From Xanthomonas maliensis (GTDB lineage: Bacteria > Pseudomonadota > Gammaproteobacteria > Xanthomonadales > Xanthomonadaceae): a stretch of 64,000 nt of DNA. A program made the position numbers and the translations under genes. The notes beneath the pieces were generated by a model. That model was not told where the DNA came from, did no database searches, and worked only from the letters and a program-made list of their open reading frames with translations. Position 1 is the stretch's first letter. Every line of letters begins with the position of its first letter. The DNA is taken from assembly GCF_009192945.1 (NCBI RefSeq), contig NZ_NSET01000055.1, positions 1-64,000 on the forward strand, in the 5' to 3' direction. Of the stretch, positions 20,343-29,498 are shown piece by piece.

Positions 20343-21103
20343 GCTGCATCCCCCGAGAGCAACATCGAATCGTCAGCGCGACCTTGCCGCGCCAGCATCA
20401 CGGCGTACAACGCAAGCGCGGTCAGCCAACACACGGCCAGCGACCACAGATCGTGTGACAGAAAATGCGCGCCGCGCAGTTGTTGTGCAATACCAAAAAT
20501 GAGACCTGCTGCCAAACCTACGAACAAACCTGCAAAACGCCATGCAGGACGGAGTGCCAGCGCAAAGAAATACAGCGCGACCCACGCATAGCCGGCGCTG
20601 GCATGCCCGGCCGGAAAGCAGCCGGAGGCGGCCAGGCCATGGCGCGATTCGAACAACCCGATCATTGCCCGGGTGCCGCCGTAGCGGCTCAGATCCCAGG
20701 GGCAATCCATCCCCGTCCACGACTTGAGCAGCGAGACCAGCGACGTCGAGACCGCGATCGCGCTGACCAGATAGGTCGCCGGCCAGCGCAGCGCCCGCAG
20801 GCCTGGCTTGCACCAAGCGACGATGGCCAGCACCAGCACACTGATCGCGGCGCCGGTGCTCAGCCACTTGCCGACGTGATGGATCACGCCGCTGGTGAAC
20901 CAATAGTCCTTCAGCAACCAGTGCCCGCCCTCCAACCGATACAGGCTGTCGGCAATCCACTGGTCGCCGCCGGCACCCATCAGCAGCCCGCTGAGCAGCA
21001 GCACGCAGAGCAGCGGCCACCATAGATGGCGGGCCAGGAAGCGTGGTTGCGTCACAGTGGCAATGCGCTCCTGCGCAGGAGCGAATACGGGAAACGTACT
21101 CAT
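20339..21103 (-). CDS. PAP2-family membrane phosphatase
   Basis: About 254 residues with six predicted helices. The PAP2 signature is visible in order: KSWTGMDCPWDLSRYGG (divergent first motif), PAGHASAGYAWVAL (PSGH-like, catalytic His) and RGAHFLSHDLWSLA (SRxxxxxHxxxD-like). Such proteins act on lipid phosphates at the periplasmic face; with a phosphoethanolamine transferase next door, lipid A or undecaprenyl phosphate is a reasonable substrate (inference). The start is uncertain: ATGs at 21103 and 21136 are both in frame and neither has a good ribosome binding site. The stop overlaps the eptA start. Confidence 0.88.
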   Translation of the reverse strand: MSTFPVFAPAQERIATVTQPRFLARHLWWPLLCVLLLSGLLMGAGGDQWIADSLYRLEGGHWLLKDYWFTSGVIHHVGKWLSTGAAISVLVLAIVAWCKPGLRALRWPATYLVSAIAVSTSLVSLLKSWTGMDCPWDLSRYGGTRAMIGLFESRHGLAASGCFPAGHASAGYAWVALYFFALALRPAWRFAGLFVGLAAGLIFGIAQQLRGAHFLSHDLWSLAVCWLTALALYAVMLARQGRADDSMLLSGDAA

Positions 21104-21204
21104 TGATTGGGTCAAGACCGTCGGTATGGCCGGCATCTTCAAAAGCGCGATGTCGGAAAGCGGTCGGACCTGGGTTGCTCAGCCGTTAATGCGATACGGG
21201 GCGT

Positions 21205-22938
21205 TCAGTCTGCCTCGCTCTCGCCGCTGCTGCTGTCGGGGTCCGACGCGGTGGCGATGCAACCGGCGTGCCAGGCCGTGCCGGGCAGCAGCTGCCACTG
21301 ATTGCGGTTGGATTCGCCGATATCGATCCGTTGCGCCGGGTCGATGCAGGCCGGCACCGCCTGTTTGAGCACGAACAGCCAGCGCCTGTCCGGCGCCTGC
21401 GCCAGCCAGGGGCCGGCTTTGGCCCATTGTTCCGGCCAACTGGCCTTGAAGCCGAAGTCGGTCACCGGGCGATCGGCCTGCAGCAGGTTCTGTTCGCGCC
21501 AGGCCAGCATGCCCAGCTCCGCGTCCGGGCCGATCCGCTGCCCCACACGCTGCATCAGCCGCGACGACGAACTATAAGGGTCCAGCGCCGGCATCATTCT
21601 CAGGCCGTACACCGCCCACAACGCGGCGGTCACCACCACCACCGCGGTGCCGCTGCGCTTGCCGCGCGACCACAGCAGCGCCGCCAGGCCGACCACGCCC
21701 AGGCCGATCAACCAGCCGCCCACCGCCTGCAGCGAGGCCAGCTCCATTCCGCGTTTGACTGCCACGTTTTGCGCCCATTGCAGATGCAGCGCGATGCCGC
21801 CGCCCAGCAGCAGCCCGGCCAGTGCCAGCAGGGCGACATAGCCGGTCAGCAGCACCTGCACGCCCCGGCGGCGCAGCAACCCCGCCAACAGCGGCGCGGC
21901 GGCCATGCACAGCGCCGGCAGCATCGGGAAGATGTAGACCTCGCGCTTGCCCGGGCTGGCGCTGAAGAACAGCAGCACCAGCAGGCTCCAGCTCAGCAAC
22001 AAGACATAGCGTGGGTCGCCGCGCCGTAACCGCCGCCACCAGGCCGGCAGCAGCCAGGGAAACAGGAGGCAGCCTGGCAGCCACAAGGTGGCCATCACCT
22101 GCAGGTAGTACCAGAACGGTTTGACGTGATGCCAGGCATGCGCATAGCGCGTGCCGGTCTGCTTGAACAACAGCTCGTGCGCGTAGGCGTGCAGCTGCGG
22201 ATCGTCGTTGTGCAACAGCGCGATGCCCAGCGGCGCCAGCCACACCGCGGTACCGGCCACGAACGCCGGCAGCACCAACAGCCAGCTGCGCCCGGCCCGG
22301 GCGCGTGCCGGCAGCACGCTCCAGTGCCGGCGCGGCAGCGCCATCCACGGCAGCAACAGCAGCAGCGGCAAGAATCCGACACCCTTGGTGACCGTGCCCA
22401 CGCCGGCCGCAAACAGTCCCAGCGTCCAGGCGCGCCAGTCCGGGCCGCGCAGCAGGTGGCGCAGCATCCCCCACAGCGACAGCGTGGTCAGCGCCACCAG
22501 CACCATGTCGATCTGCGCGCGCTTGGCCATCAGGCCGAATTGCAGCACTGCGAACAGCGCCAACACCGCAGTGCTGGCCACGCGCCGATTCCACAGCCGC
22601 CGGGTCAGGTCCCAGGTCAGCCACAGCGTGGCCAGCGCGGCCAGCAGCGAGGGCAACAGGAAGGCGACCGTCCAATGCGGTACGAGCTCGTAGGTCGCTG
22701 CCTGCAACCACATGAACACCGGCGGCTTTTCCGCGTAGAGCTCGCTTCCGCGGTGCGGCAGCAGCCAGTGGCCGGTATCGACCATGGTGCGCGCCGCCAG
22801 CACGAAGCGCGGCTCGTCGGGAGGATTGGGCTGGCGCAGGCCCAGTCCGGCCAGCAGGCTGAGGACGATGAGCAACAATGCGACGCGCAGCGCGGTGGTG
22901 CGCGATAGGCTGGAAACGCTGGCAGGCGACACACGCAC
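21205..22938 (-). CDS. ArnT-like lipid-linked glycosyltransferase (GT-C/PMT superfamily)
   Basis: Integral membrane glycosyltransferase of about 577 residues with roughly 12 helices. Near the N-terminus PNPPDEPRFVLAARTMVDTG holds the acidic PMT/ArnT catalytic motif, and HRGSELYAEKPPVFMWLQA matches the first periplasmic loop of ArnT relatives. ArnT adds aminoarabinose to lipid A from an undecaprenyl carrier; the sugar here cannot be told from sequence. The hydrophilic C-terminal domain (DPYSSSSRLMQRVGQR...) fits. The start is uncertain: GTG at 22938 or 22932 precedes the first helix, while the longer upstream frame would run into the divergent promoter. It precedes the PAP2 gene and is divergent from the response regulator. 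Confidence 0.87.
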   Translation of the reverse strand: MRVSPASVSSLSRTTALRVALLLIVLSLLAGLGLRQPNPPDEPRFVLAARTMVDTGHWLLPHRGSELYAEKPPVFMWLQAATYELVPHWTVAFLLPSLLAALATLWLTWDLTRRLWNRRVASTAVLALFAVLQFGLMAKRAQIDMVLVALTTLSLWGMLRHLLRGPDWRAWTLGLFAAGVGTVTKGVGFLPLLLLLPWMALPRRHWSVLPARARAGRSWLLVLPAFVAGTAVWLAPLGIALLHNDDPQLHAYAHELLFKQTGTRYAHAWHHVKPFWYYLQVMATLWLPGCLLFPWLLPAWWRRLRRGDPRYVLLLSWSLLVLLFFSASPGKREVYIFPMLPALCMAAAPLLAGLLRRRGVQVLLTGYVALLALAGLLLGGGIALHLQWAQNVAVKRGMELASLQAVGGWLIGLGVVGLAALLWSRGKRSGTAVVVVTAALWAVYGLRMMPALDPYSSSSRLMQRVGQRIGPDAELGMLAWREQNLLQADRPVTDFGFKASWPEQWAKAGPWLAQAPDRRWLFVLKQAVPACIDPAQRIDIGESNRNQWQLLPGTAWHAGCIATASDPDSSSGESEAD

Positions 22939-23092
22939 GACCGCATTAAAAAGGTCCGCACGATAACTGGCAAGCGGGTCGGAAAGTTGTCGGATGCCGG
23001 CCACCCGGGCGAGGTGGCAGGGACGACCACGGTCGGCGGCCTCGGGTAGGATGCGCACACCGTCCCTGTCGGGCCGCTCTGGAACCCCGCGC

Positions 23093-23788
23093 ATGCGGCT
23101 GCTGGTCATCGAAGACAATCGCAACATGGTCGCCAATCTCTTCGACTACTTCGAAGCGCGCGGCCATACGCTCGATGCCGCACCCGATGGCGTCACCGGC
23201 CTGCATCTGGCCACCACCCAGCACTACGATGTCTTGGTGCTGGACTGGATGATGCCGCGCATGGACGGCCCGGAAGTGTTGCGGCGGCTGCGCGAGGAAC
23301 ACCACAGCGAGCTGCCGGTGATCATGCTCACTGCCCGCGACGAACTGCCGGACAAGATCGCCGGCTTCCGCGCCGGTGCCGACGACTACCTGACCAAGCC
23401 GTTCGCACTGCCCGAATTGGAGGTTCGCCTGGAGGCTCTGCTGGCGCGCGCGCAAGGGCGCCGGCGCGGCAAGCTGTTGCAGGTGGCCGATCTGCGCCTG
23501 GACCTGGCGACGCTGGCGGCCACCCGTGGCGGCCAGCCGCTGCATCTGTACCCGGCCTGCCGCAAGCTGCTGGAACTGCTGATGCAGGCCAGCCCGGCAG
23601 CCGTCAGTCGCCAGCGCCTGGAACACGCGTTGTGGGGCGACGACCCGCCGGACGGCGACATGTTGCGCTCGCATATCTACGAACTGCGCCGCAGCGTCGA
23701 TGGCCCGTTCGCACACAAACTGATCCATACGCTGCCGCGGCTGGGCTATCGCCTGGCCCCGGTCGCCGACGAGTCGTCCGATGGCTAG
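23093..23788 (+). CDS. OmpR-family response regulator
   Basis: A 231-residue regulator. Residues 1-118 form a receiver domain with phospho-acceptor Asp51 (VLVLDWMMPRMDG), the acidic pair Glu7/Asp8 and the conserved Lys in DDYLTKPFALPEL. A winged-helix DNA-binding domain follows (ALWGDDPPDGDMLRSHIYELRRSVDG ... LPRLGYRLAP). Its last 8 bases overlap the kinase gene, so the two are co-translated. It is divergent from the ArnT-like / PAP2 / eptA series, the obvious candidate regulon. In sequence style it resembles the ColR/RaxR class of Xanthomonas regulators, but I cannot assign orthology from this window alone. Confidence 0.93.
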   Translation: MRLLVIEDNRNMVANLFDYFEARGHTLDAAPDGVTGLHLATTQHYDVLVLDWMMPRMDGPEVLRRLREEHHSELPVIMLTARDELPDKIAGFRAGADDYLTKPFALPELEVRLEALLARAQGRRRGKLLQVADLRLDLATLAATRGGQPLHLYPACRKLLELLMQASPAAVSRQRLEHALWGDDPPDGDMLRSHIYELRRSVDGPFAHKLIHTLPRLGYRLAPVADESSDG

Positions 23789-25082
23789 CCGGCGGCCATT
23801 GGGGCGGCGCGTGCTGGTCTGGCTGCTCGGCTACAGTTTTTTGATGGTGCTGGCGGTGTTCAGCACTGCGCAGTACCTGCACGAGCGCGCCGAGCACGGC
23901 GTGTGGCGCGCGCTGCTCAACTCGGAGCTGGACAGCATCCTGGAGCGCAGCGCGCGGGATCCGGCCTATCACTGGCAGGACTCGGACACCTTGCGGCTGT
24001 ATCGCCTCGCGGGCGGTGCCGAGGTGCCGGCGCAATTGCGGACCCTGCATCCGGGCCTGCATGACGGGGTGGAGCTCCAGGGCCGACAGAACGCAGTGGT
24101 TGTGCGCGATACGCCGCACGCCGGGCGGCTGGTGCTGGCGCTGGACATCACCGACTTCGAGGCGCTGGAGCACTTCCTGAATCGCTGGATGCTGGTGGCC
24201 GGCGTCGCGCTGATCGTCATCACCGTGTTGATGGGCACCTTTGCCATGGACCGGCTGGTGCGCCCGCTGGCCGAGTTGGCGCGCGACATCGGTGCCTTGC
24301 GTCCGGGGCGCCGCGACCAGCGCGTGGCGGTCGGCCGGCAGGGCAGCGCAGAGTTGTACGTCATCGCCGATGCGCTCAACGACTATCTGGAGCGCAATGG
24401 CCAGTTCGTCGAGCGCGAACGCGCCTTTATCGACAGCGCCAGCCACGAGCTGCGCACCCCGATCGCGGTGATCGGCAACGCGGCCGAATTGGCGCTGGAG
24501 CAGCCGGATACGCCGGACCTCGTCCGTCACCAACTACAACGCGTCGCGCAGACCAGTGCCGCGGTGGAGCAGTTGATCGGGCTGTTGCTGGTCCTGGCCA
24601 AGGATCCGGCGCGGCTGGCGCGCAGCAGCCAGGCGGTGGCATTGGAGCAGTTGTTGCCGGAGATCGTCGCCGATCACGCGCATCTGTGCGCCGACAAGGA
24701 TCTGCGGGTGGAGATGCAGGCGCTGCAGCCCTGCACCTTGCTGGCGCCGTTGGCGATCGTGCAGACCGCGATCGGTAACCTGTTGCGCAATGCGATCGAA
24801 CATAGCGACCGCGGTGTGGTCAGCATCACCCTGCCGGCACCGGGGGTGGTGCGCATCGCCGATCCCGGCCATGGCATGAGCCCGGAGGAAATCAGTGCCA
24901 TCTACGCGCGCATGGCGCGTCGCAAGGCGCGGCAGGGCGACGGCATCGGGCTGGAACTGATCGGCCGGCTGTGCGAGCACCTGGGCTGGCATTTGCAATT
25001 GGATGGCAGGGAGGGGCAGGGTACGGTGGCCATGCTGGATCTGTCCGCGTCGATTCAGCTGCCGGCGCCTGTGCCCGCCTGA
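23781..25082 (+). CDS. sensor histidine kinase
   Basis: Inner-membrane sensor kinase of 433 residues. Membrane helices lie at about 12-30 and 139-158 and enclose a periplasmic sensor of about 110 residues. A HAMP-like linker precedes the H-box SASHELRTPIAVI with His222. The N-box is QTAIGNLLRNAIEHSDRG; the G1 box is reduced to RIADPGHGMS, followed by GDGIGLELIGRLCEHLG. It is translated with the response regulator (8-bp overlap). The small periplasmic domain suggests a signal at the membrane such as cationic peptides, metals or envelope damage, by analogy with regulators of lipid A modification genes. Confidence 0.93.
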   Translation: MASRRPLGRRVLVWLLGYSFLMVLAVFSTAQYLHERAEHGVWRALLNSELDSILERSARDPAYHWQDSDTLRLYRLAGGAEVPAQLRTLHPGLHDGVELQGRQNAVVVRDTPHAGRLVLALDITDFEALEHFLNRWMLVAGVALIVITVLMGTFAMDRLVRPLAELARDIGALRPGRRDQRVAVGRQGSAELYVIADALNDYLERNGQFVERERAFIDSASHELRTPIAVIGNAAELALEQPDTPDLVRHQLQRVAQTSAAVEQLIGLLLVLAKDPARLARSSQAVALEQLLPEIVADHAHLCADKDLRVEMQALQPCTLLAPLAIVQTAIGNLLRNAIEHSDRGVVSITLPAPGVVRIADPGHGMSPEEISAIYARMARRKARQGDGIGLELIGRLCEHLGWHLQLDGREGQGTVAMLDLSASIQLPAPVPA

Positions 25083-25141
25083 AGCTGGCATTCGCAGCGC
25101 GGGACGGTTCGGTCAGCATGGGCGCGCCGCGCAGGGGCGCC

Positions 25142-25636
25142 TCACCGAGGCAGCAGACCGCGCTCCTGCAGCCAGCGACGGGCATCCTCGGCGTCCTGCT
25201 CGAACCAGGCACGGGTGGAGCCCAATCGATAGGTATAGCCCCAGGCGTCCATGTCGGCCATCAGCCGCGCGCTGCCGACGCCGGGCAGGCGCTCGGCGAG
25301 CAGGATCTGCAGATAGCAGGTCGCGTCTTCTTCCTCGACCGAATCGGTGGCATCGGTATGTACTGCCGCACGCCGTTCGGCCGGCAATACGATCAGATGA
25401 CCGGCTTCGTGCAGCAGTGAGTGCACCGGGGTGTCGTCGCGCACATAGACATCGCAGCCGATGATGCCGGCCTCCGGTTCGCCCCAGAAGCTGCCCGGGA
25501 TGGCGGCGTCGTCCGCGACCCGGTGCAGGCGCAGGCCGTAGCCGGCGAGCAAGGCCGCGGGAGCGTCCAGGCCGATGTCGCCAATCCGCAGCACGCGGTC
25601 GGCGGGATCTTCGAGAGAAGCAGGGGAGCTGTTCAC
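25142..25636 (-). CDS. hypothetical protein with HExxH motif
   Basis: A 164-residue protein without signal peptide or membrane segment. VHSLLHEAGHLIVLP near residues 71-85 contains HEAGH, the gluzincin-type zinc motif, and a possible third ligand is the acidic run SVEEEDATCYLQ about 20 residues later, as in small predicted metallopeptidases. I do not know a named family for it. It is probably a cytoplasmic zinc-dependent hydrolase, but activity is unproven. The GTG start at 25636 has no strong ribosome binding site. It lies downstream of minE on the same strand, 71 bp after that gene's stop. Confidence 0.75.
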   Translation of the reverse strand: MNSSPASLEDPADRVLRIGDIGLDAPAALLAGYGLRLHRVADDAAIPGSFWGEPEAGIIGCDVYVRDDTPVHSLLHEAGHLIVLPAERRAAVHTDATDSVEEEDATCYLQILLAERLPGVGSARLMADMDAWGYTYRLGSTRAWFEQDAEDARRWLQERGLLPR

Positions 25637-25707
25637 GCGGTGGGGTCGCAGGTGTCAGCAGTAGGACAAGCGTCGGCGGCAACGTGCGGACACGCTGCCG
25701 CCGCGGT

Positions 25708-25965
25708 TTACTTGTCGCTGTCCTCGGGCAAGGCCACGGAGATGTCGAGCACGTCGTGTTCGCCATCCTTGACCAGGTCCACGCGGACGGCATCGGCATC
25801 GATGTTGACGTACTTCTTGATCACTTCCAGCAGTTCGCGTTGCAGCAGCGGCAGGTAGTCCGGCCCGCCGCGGTGGTTGCGCTCCTGCGCGATGATGATT
25901 TGCAGGCGGTTCTTGGCCGTCTCGGCGGTGTTCTTCTTGCTCTTCAAGAAATCGAGCAGGCCCAT
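25708..25965 (-). CDS. minE: MinE, topological specificity factor of division-site selection
   Basis: 85 residues, the normal length. MinE stimulates the MinD ATPase and drives pole-to-pole Min oscillation, which keeps MinC inhibition away from midcell. The N-terminal [21 protein letters not shown] is the membrane-targeting and anti-MinCD segment. The C-terminal part ([21 protein letters not shown]) is the topological specificity domain. It starts 3 bp after the minD stop as the last of minCDE. Confidence 0.98.
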   Translation of the reverse strand: MGLLDFLKSKKNTAETAKNRLQIIIAQERNHRGGPDYLPLLQRELLEVIKKYVNIDADAVRVDLVKDGEHDVLDISVALPEDSDK

Positions 25966-25967
25966 GC

Positions 25968-26777
25968 TTACCCTCCGAACAGCTTGCTGAAGAAGCCTTT
26001 CTTCTCCACGGATGTGAATCGCATCGGGCGCTCTTCGCCCAGGATGCGGGCGACCGCGTCTTCATAGGCCTGGCCAGCCGGGGATTCAGTGTCCAGGATC
26101 ACCGGCTCGCCCTTGTTGGAGGCATTGAGCACATCGCCGGATTCGGGAATCACGCCGATGGCCTTCAGTCCCAGCACTTCTTCCACGTCGGTGATGCTGA
26201 GCATCTCGCCGCCTTCCACCCGGCCCGGGCTGTAGCGGGTCAGCAGCAGGAAGGCCGGCACGTTCTGGCCGTTCTCGGCCTTGCGGGTCTTGGAATCGAG
26301 CAGGCCGATGATGCGGTCGGAGTCGCGCACCGAGGACACTTCCGGGTTCACCACGACCACCGCGCGGTCGGCGAAATACATCGCCAGGAACGCACCCTTC
26401 TCGATACCGGCCGGCGAATCGCAGACGATGTAGTCGAAGCCGTCGGCGGCCAGGTCCTTGAGCACCTTCTCCACGCCGTCCTGGGTCAGTGCATCCTTGT
26501 CGCGGGTCTGCGAGGCGGCCAGCACGTACAGGTTCTCGAAGCGCTTGTCCTTGATCAGCGCCTGCTTGAGCGTGGCTTCGCCGTGCACGACATTGACGAA
26601 GTCGTACACCACGCGGCGCTCGCAGCCCATGATCAGGTCCAGGTTGCGCAGGCCGACGTCGAAGTCGATGACGGCAACCTTCTTGCCGCGTCGTGCCAGT
26701 CCGCAGGCCAGGCTCGCGCTGGTGGTGGTCTTGCCGACGCCGCCCTTGCCAGAGGTGACTACGATGATTTCAGCCAA
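25968..26777 (-). CDS. minD: MinD, septum-site-determining ATPase
   Basis: Membrane-associated Walker ATPase of 269 residues that recruits MinC to the membrane. The deviant Walker A box is [16 protein letters not shown] at residues about 9-24, Walker B is [12 protein letters not shown], and the C-terminus ends in the amphipathic targeting helix [11 protein letters not shown]. The start is a TTG at 26777: it gives the family-typical [13 protein letters not shown] and has GGAGAG 5 nt upstream. It lies 35 bp after the minC stop. Confidence 0.97.
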   Translation of the reverse strand: MAEIIVVTSGKGGVGKTTTSASLACGLARRGKKVAVIDFDVGLRNLDLIMGCERRVVYDFVNVVHGEATLKQALIKDKRFENLYVLAASQTRDKDALTQDGVEKVLKDLAADGFDYIVCDSPAGIEKGAFLAMYFADRAVVVVNPEVSSVRDSDRIIGLLDSKTRKAENGQNVPAFLLLTRYSPGRVEGGEMLSITDVEEVLGLKAIGVIPESGDVLNASNKGEPVILDTESPAGQAYEDAVARILGEERPMRFTSVEKKGFFSKLFGG

Positions 26778-26812
26778 AGGATCTCTCCGAATATTTCTGT
26801 GGTTGAGCTGCG

Positions 26813-27562
26813 TCAATCAAGCGCAGCGATCTTGATCTGATCCTGCTCCAGCCAGACCTGGACGGCCTTGCCACGCAGGTCCATGGGAACATCGTCCAGC
26901 ACCTTGTAGTGGCCGGCGATGGCGACCAGTTCGGCGTGGAAGTCGCGGCAGAAGATGCGCGCATCGGGATTGCCCTGCGCACCGGCCAAGGCGCGGCCAC
27001 GCAGGGTACCGTAGATATGGATGCTGCCGTCGGCGATTACCTCGGCACCGGCGCCGACCGTATTGAGGACGGTCAGGTCGCAATGTTCGGCGTACACCTG
27101 CTGGCCCGAGCGCACCGCATTGCGCTGCATGCGGCCGGGCGAGGGCCGGGCGGCCGGGGCTGGCGGTTCGGCCCGCGCGGGCGGTGGCGGCGGTGGCGGT
27201 GGACTGGTCGCCGCGCTCGTCTCGTACTGGGCACGGAACTTGGCCAGCAGCGGCAGCCCGAGCTGTTGAGAGAGCAGGTCGATCTCGCTGGTGCCATAGG
27301 CCAGCGCCACCGGCAGGACGCCGGCACCACGCAAGCCATCCAGCAAGGCCTGCGCGGTGGCCGCGTCAGGCGTTTGCGAAAGCCCACCGAAGTCCAGGAT
27401 CACCGCGGCACGGCCGAACAGCTTGGGCGCGCGGCTCACCCGCTCCTGCATCTCGCGGACCAGCCGCGGCACGTCCAGCGTGCGGATGCGCAGGTTGGCG
27501 ATGCCGACCTGGCCGATCTTCAGCTCGCCGGCCTGTTCGAAATCCAGATTTACGCTCGCCAC
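26813..27562 (-). CDS. minC: MinC, septum formation inhibitor
   Basis: Inhibitor of FtsZ assembly, 249 residues. The N-terminal domain (1-115) includes LDVPRLVREMQERV and AAVILDFGGLSQ. A flexible linker of eight consecutive prolines plus Ala/Pro sequence (about 119-145) joins it to the beta-helical MinD-binding domain (about 147-249: VYAEHCDLTVLNTVGAGAEV, GSIHIYGTLRGRALAGA). GTG is the start. The upstream acetyltransferase gene ends 3 bp before it, so the four genes probably share a transcript. Confidence 0.97.
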   Translation of the reverse strand: MASVNLDFEQAGELKIGQVGIANLRIRTLDVPRLVREMQERVSRAPKLFGRAAVILDFGGLSQTPDAATAQALLDGLRGAGVLPVALAYGTSEIDLLSQQLGLPLLAKFRAQYETSAATSPPPPPPPPARAEPPAPAARPSPGRMQRNAVRSGQQVYAEHCDLTVLNTVGAGAEVIADGSIHIYGTLRGRALAGAQGNPDARIFCRDFHAELVAIAGHYKVLDDVPMDLRGKAVQVWLEQDQIKIAALD

Positions 27563-27565
27563 GCC

Positions 27566-28162
27566 TCAGGTCCCCGTCGAACGGTTGTCGGCCACCAACG
27601 CGCGCGGGCGGCCCACCCAGGGCAGTTCTTCGGGCAGCTTGCCACCGTAGGTCTCCTTGACCCAGGGATAGCTGCACATGTCCTTCATCAGCATGCTGGC
27701 GCGCACATCCACGTCCGGCATGGTGTTCTGGCCGACTTCGCGAAAGCCGAAGCTACCGTGGAACAGCAGGGCGGCATCGGCGCCATGATCCAGGAAGACT
27801 TCGCAGGCCAGCTGCGGGTAGCGCAGCTCGGTATAGCTCTGGACGTCGGCATAGAACGCCCGTCCGACACCGCCGCCGCGCCGGCGGCTGGCCACGACGA
27901 TGCGGTCGATATAGAAGAATTCCGGGTGGCGGTCGCGGAACCAGGCGAAATTGCTGCTGTCGTGAGCGCTGCCGCTACCGAAGCCGACCAGGAAGCCAGC
28001 CAGGTTGCCGTCGCGCTCGGCGACGCGGAAGTATTCGGCCTGTGCGTAGAAGCGATGGAGCTTGGTTGAATCCAGCGGCAGGATCGCCAGTCCGGCATTG
28101 TTGTTCAGGGCCAGGACGGAATCGAGCTCGTGCTCGCGCACGTCGCGGATGACGATCGACAT
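27566..28162 (-). CDS. GNAT-family N-acetyltransferase
   Basis: A 198-residue protein of the GNAT fold. The acetyl-CoA-binding core is RIVVASRRRGGGVGRAFYADV (motif A, residues about 92-112), preceded by ERDGNLAGFLVGFGSG and followed by FHGSFGFREVGQNTM. The substrate may be an amine of a small molecule or protein and cannot be inferred. Its stop lies 3 bp before the minC start, so it is probably the first gene of a GNAT-minC-minD-minE transcript. A link to division is possible but unproven. Confidence 0.88.
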   Translation of the reverse strand: MSIVIRDVREHELDSVLALNNNAGLAILPLDSTKLHRFYAQAEYFRVAERDGNLAGFLVGFGSGSAHDSSNFAWFRDRHPEFFYIDRIVVASRRRGGGVGRAFYADVQSYTELRYPQLACEVFLDHGADAALLFHGSFGFREVGQNTMPDVDVRASMLMKDMCSYPWVKETYGGKLPEELPWVGRPRALVADNRSTGT

Positions 28163-28304
28163 TGGGACTCCGTGGGGTAACGCGGTCGACCCGAAAACCG
28201 GATCTGCGGCAGATTATTGCATGCGTGGCCTGAAGCGGCGACCCGGCCCCATCCATGACTTCCGGGACGAGGGGGCACGCGGGGGGCTGACCTAAGATGC
28301 GTGC

Positions 28305-29498
28305 ATGTTGGGACACCTCAGTCATACGCGCGTGTTGCGCCTCGCCGGCCTGTTCACCTGGGCCATGATCGCCATGCCGCTGGTGTACACCTATTGGGGG
28401 CCGGCCGAGGACGGCGATCACCGCAGTCTGCGCGAGGCGATGGCGATGTCGGCGTTCTTCGTCGGCTTCGGCGCCAGCTACTTCTGGCTGACCCGTGGGC
28501 TGAGCAGCGGTGGCCACGCGCATTGGTACGACCGTTTGATCCTGCTGCTGCTGACGATCTGCGCGTTGGCAGTGAGCTATCTGACCCGGACCGGGCTCGG
28601 CAGCATCCTGATGATGGTGGCCGCCGGCGTCATTCCCTGGCTGCTGCCGCTGCGGGTCGGGGTGGTCTGGCTGGTGCTGAGCCAGCTGGCGGTGTTGCCG
28701 GTCTACTACCTGTTGCTGGGCATCCCGATGTTTGCCGCGGTCATGCAATCGCTGCTGTACGGCGGTTTCTCGATGTTCATCTTCGTGACCAGCCTGGTCG
28801 CACGGCAGCAGGCCGAGGGCCGCGACGAGCAACGCCGGCTCAACGCCGAGTTGCGCGCCACCCGCGCGCTCTTGGCCGAAAGCGCACGCGTCAACGAACG
28901 CACCCGCATCTCGCGCGAGCTGCACGATCTGCTCGGCCATCACCTGACCGCGCTCAGCCTGAACCTGGAAGTGGCTGGGCACATCACCGAAGGGCAGGCG
29001 CAGGAGCATGTGCGCCAGGCGCATACCCTGGCCAAGCTGTTGCTGACCGATGTGCGCGAAGCGGTCAGTCAGTTGCGCGAGAGCGGTGCCATCGACCTGG
29101 AGGCGGCGCTGCGGCCGCTGGTGACGCGGGTGCCCGCACTGGACATTCACCTGGATATCGCCCAGCCGATCACCGTCGACGATCCCGAGCGCGCCCACGT
29201 GCTGCTGCGCTGCACCCAGGAAATCATCACCAATGCCGTCCGCCATGCCGGTGCGCGCAACCTCTGGATCCAGGTCCGCCGCGATGGCGGCAGCGTGTTG
29301 ATCGAGGCCCGCGACGATGGTCAGGGCGCCGACGCGGTGGCGCCCGGCAACGGACTGCGCGGTATGCGCGAGCGGCTCAGCCAATATGGTGGCCAGCTCG
29401 AGATTCAAAGCCGGAGGGGCGAGGGCTTTGGCCTGCGCATTTCCGTTCCAGGCGCGCCGGCACTGATGCCGGTGGCCGTGACCCAAGGAGTGTCCTGA
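28305..29498 (+). CDS. sensor histidine kinase, HisKA_3 (DesK/LiaS-like)
   Basis: A 397-residue membrane kinase. The first 170 residues hold five or six closely spaced helices with very short loops, so the signal is probably sensed in the membrane, as for DesK-type kinases. The dimerisation/phospho-acceptor segment is RISRELHDLLGHHLTALSL with His207. The ATPase part has EIITNAVRHAGARN (N-box), ARDDGQGAD and GNGLRGMRERL. It partners the NarL-type regulator whose start overlaps its stop by 1 nt. It is divergent from the GNAT/min transcript. Confidence 0.94.
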   Translation: MLGHLSHTRVLRLAGLFTWAMIAMPLVYTYWGPAEDGDHRSLREAMAMSAFFVGFGASYFWLTRGLSSGGHAHWYDRLILLLLTICALAVSYLTRTGLGSILMMVAAGVIPWLLPLRVGVVWLVLSQLAVLPVYYLLLGIPMFAAVMQSLLYGGFSMFIFVTSLVARQQAEGRDEQRRLNAELRATRALLAESARVNERTRISRELHDLLGHHLTALSLNLEVAGHITEGQAQEHVRQAHTLAKLLLTDVREAVSQLRESGAIDLEAALRPLVTRVPALDIHLDIAQPITVDDPERAHVLLRCTQEIITNAVRHAGARNLWIQVRRDGGSVLIEARDDGQGADAVAPGNGLRGMRERLSQYGGQLEIQSRRGEGFGLRISVPGAPALMPVAVTQGVS

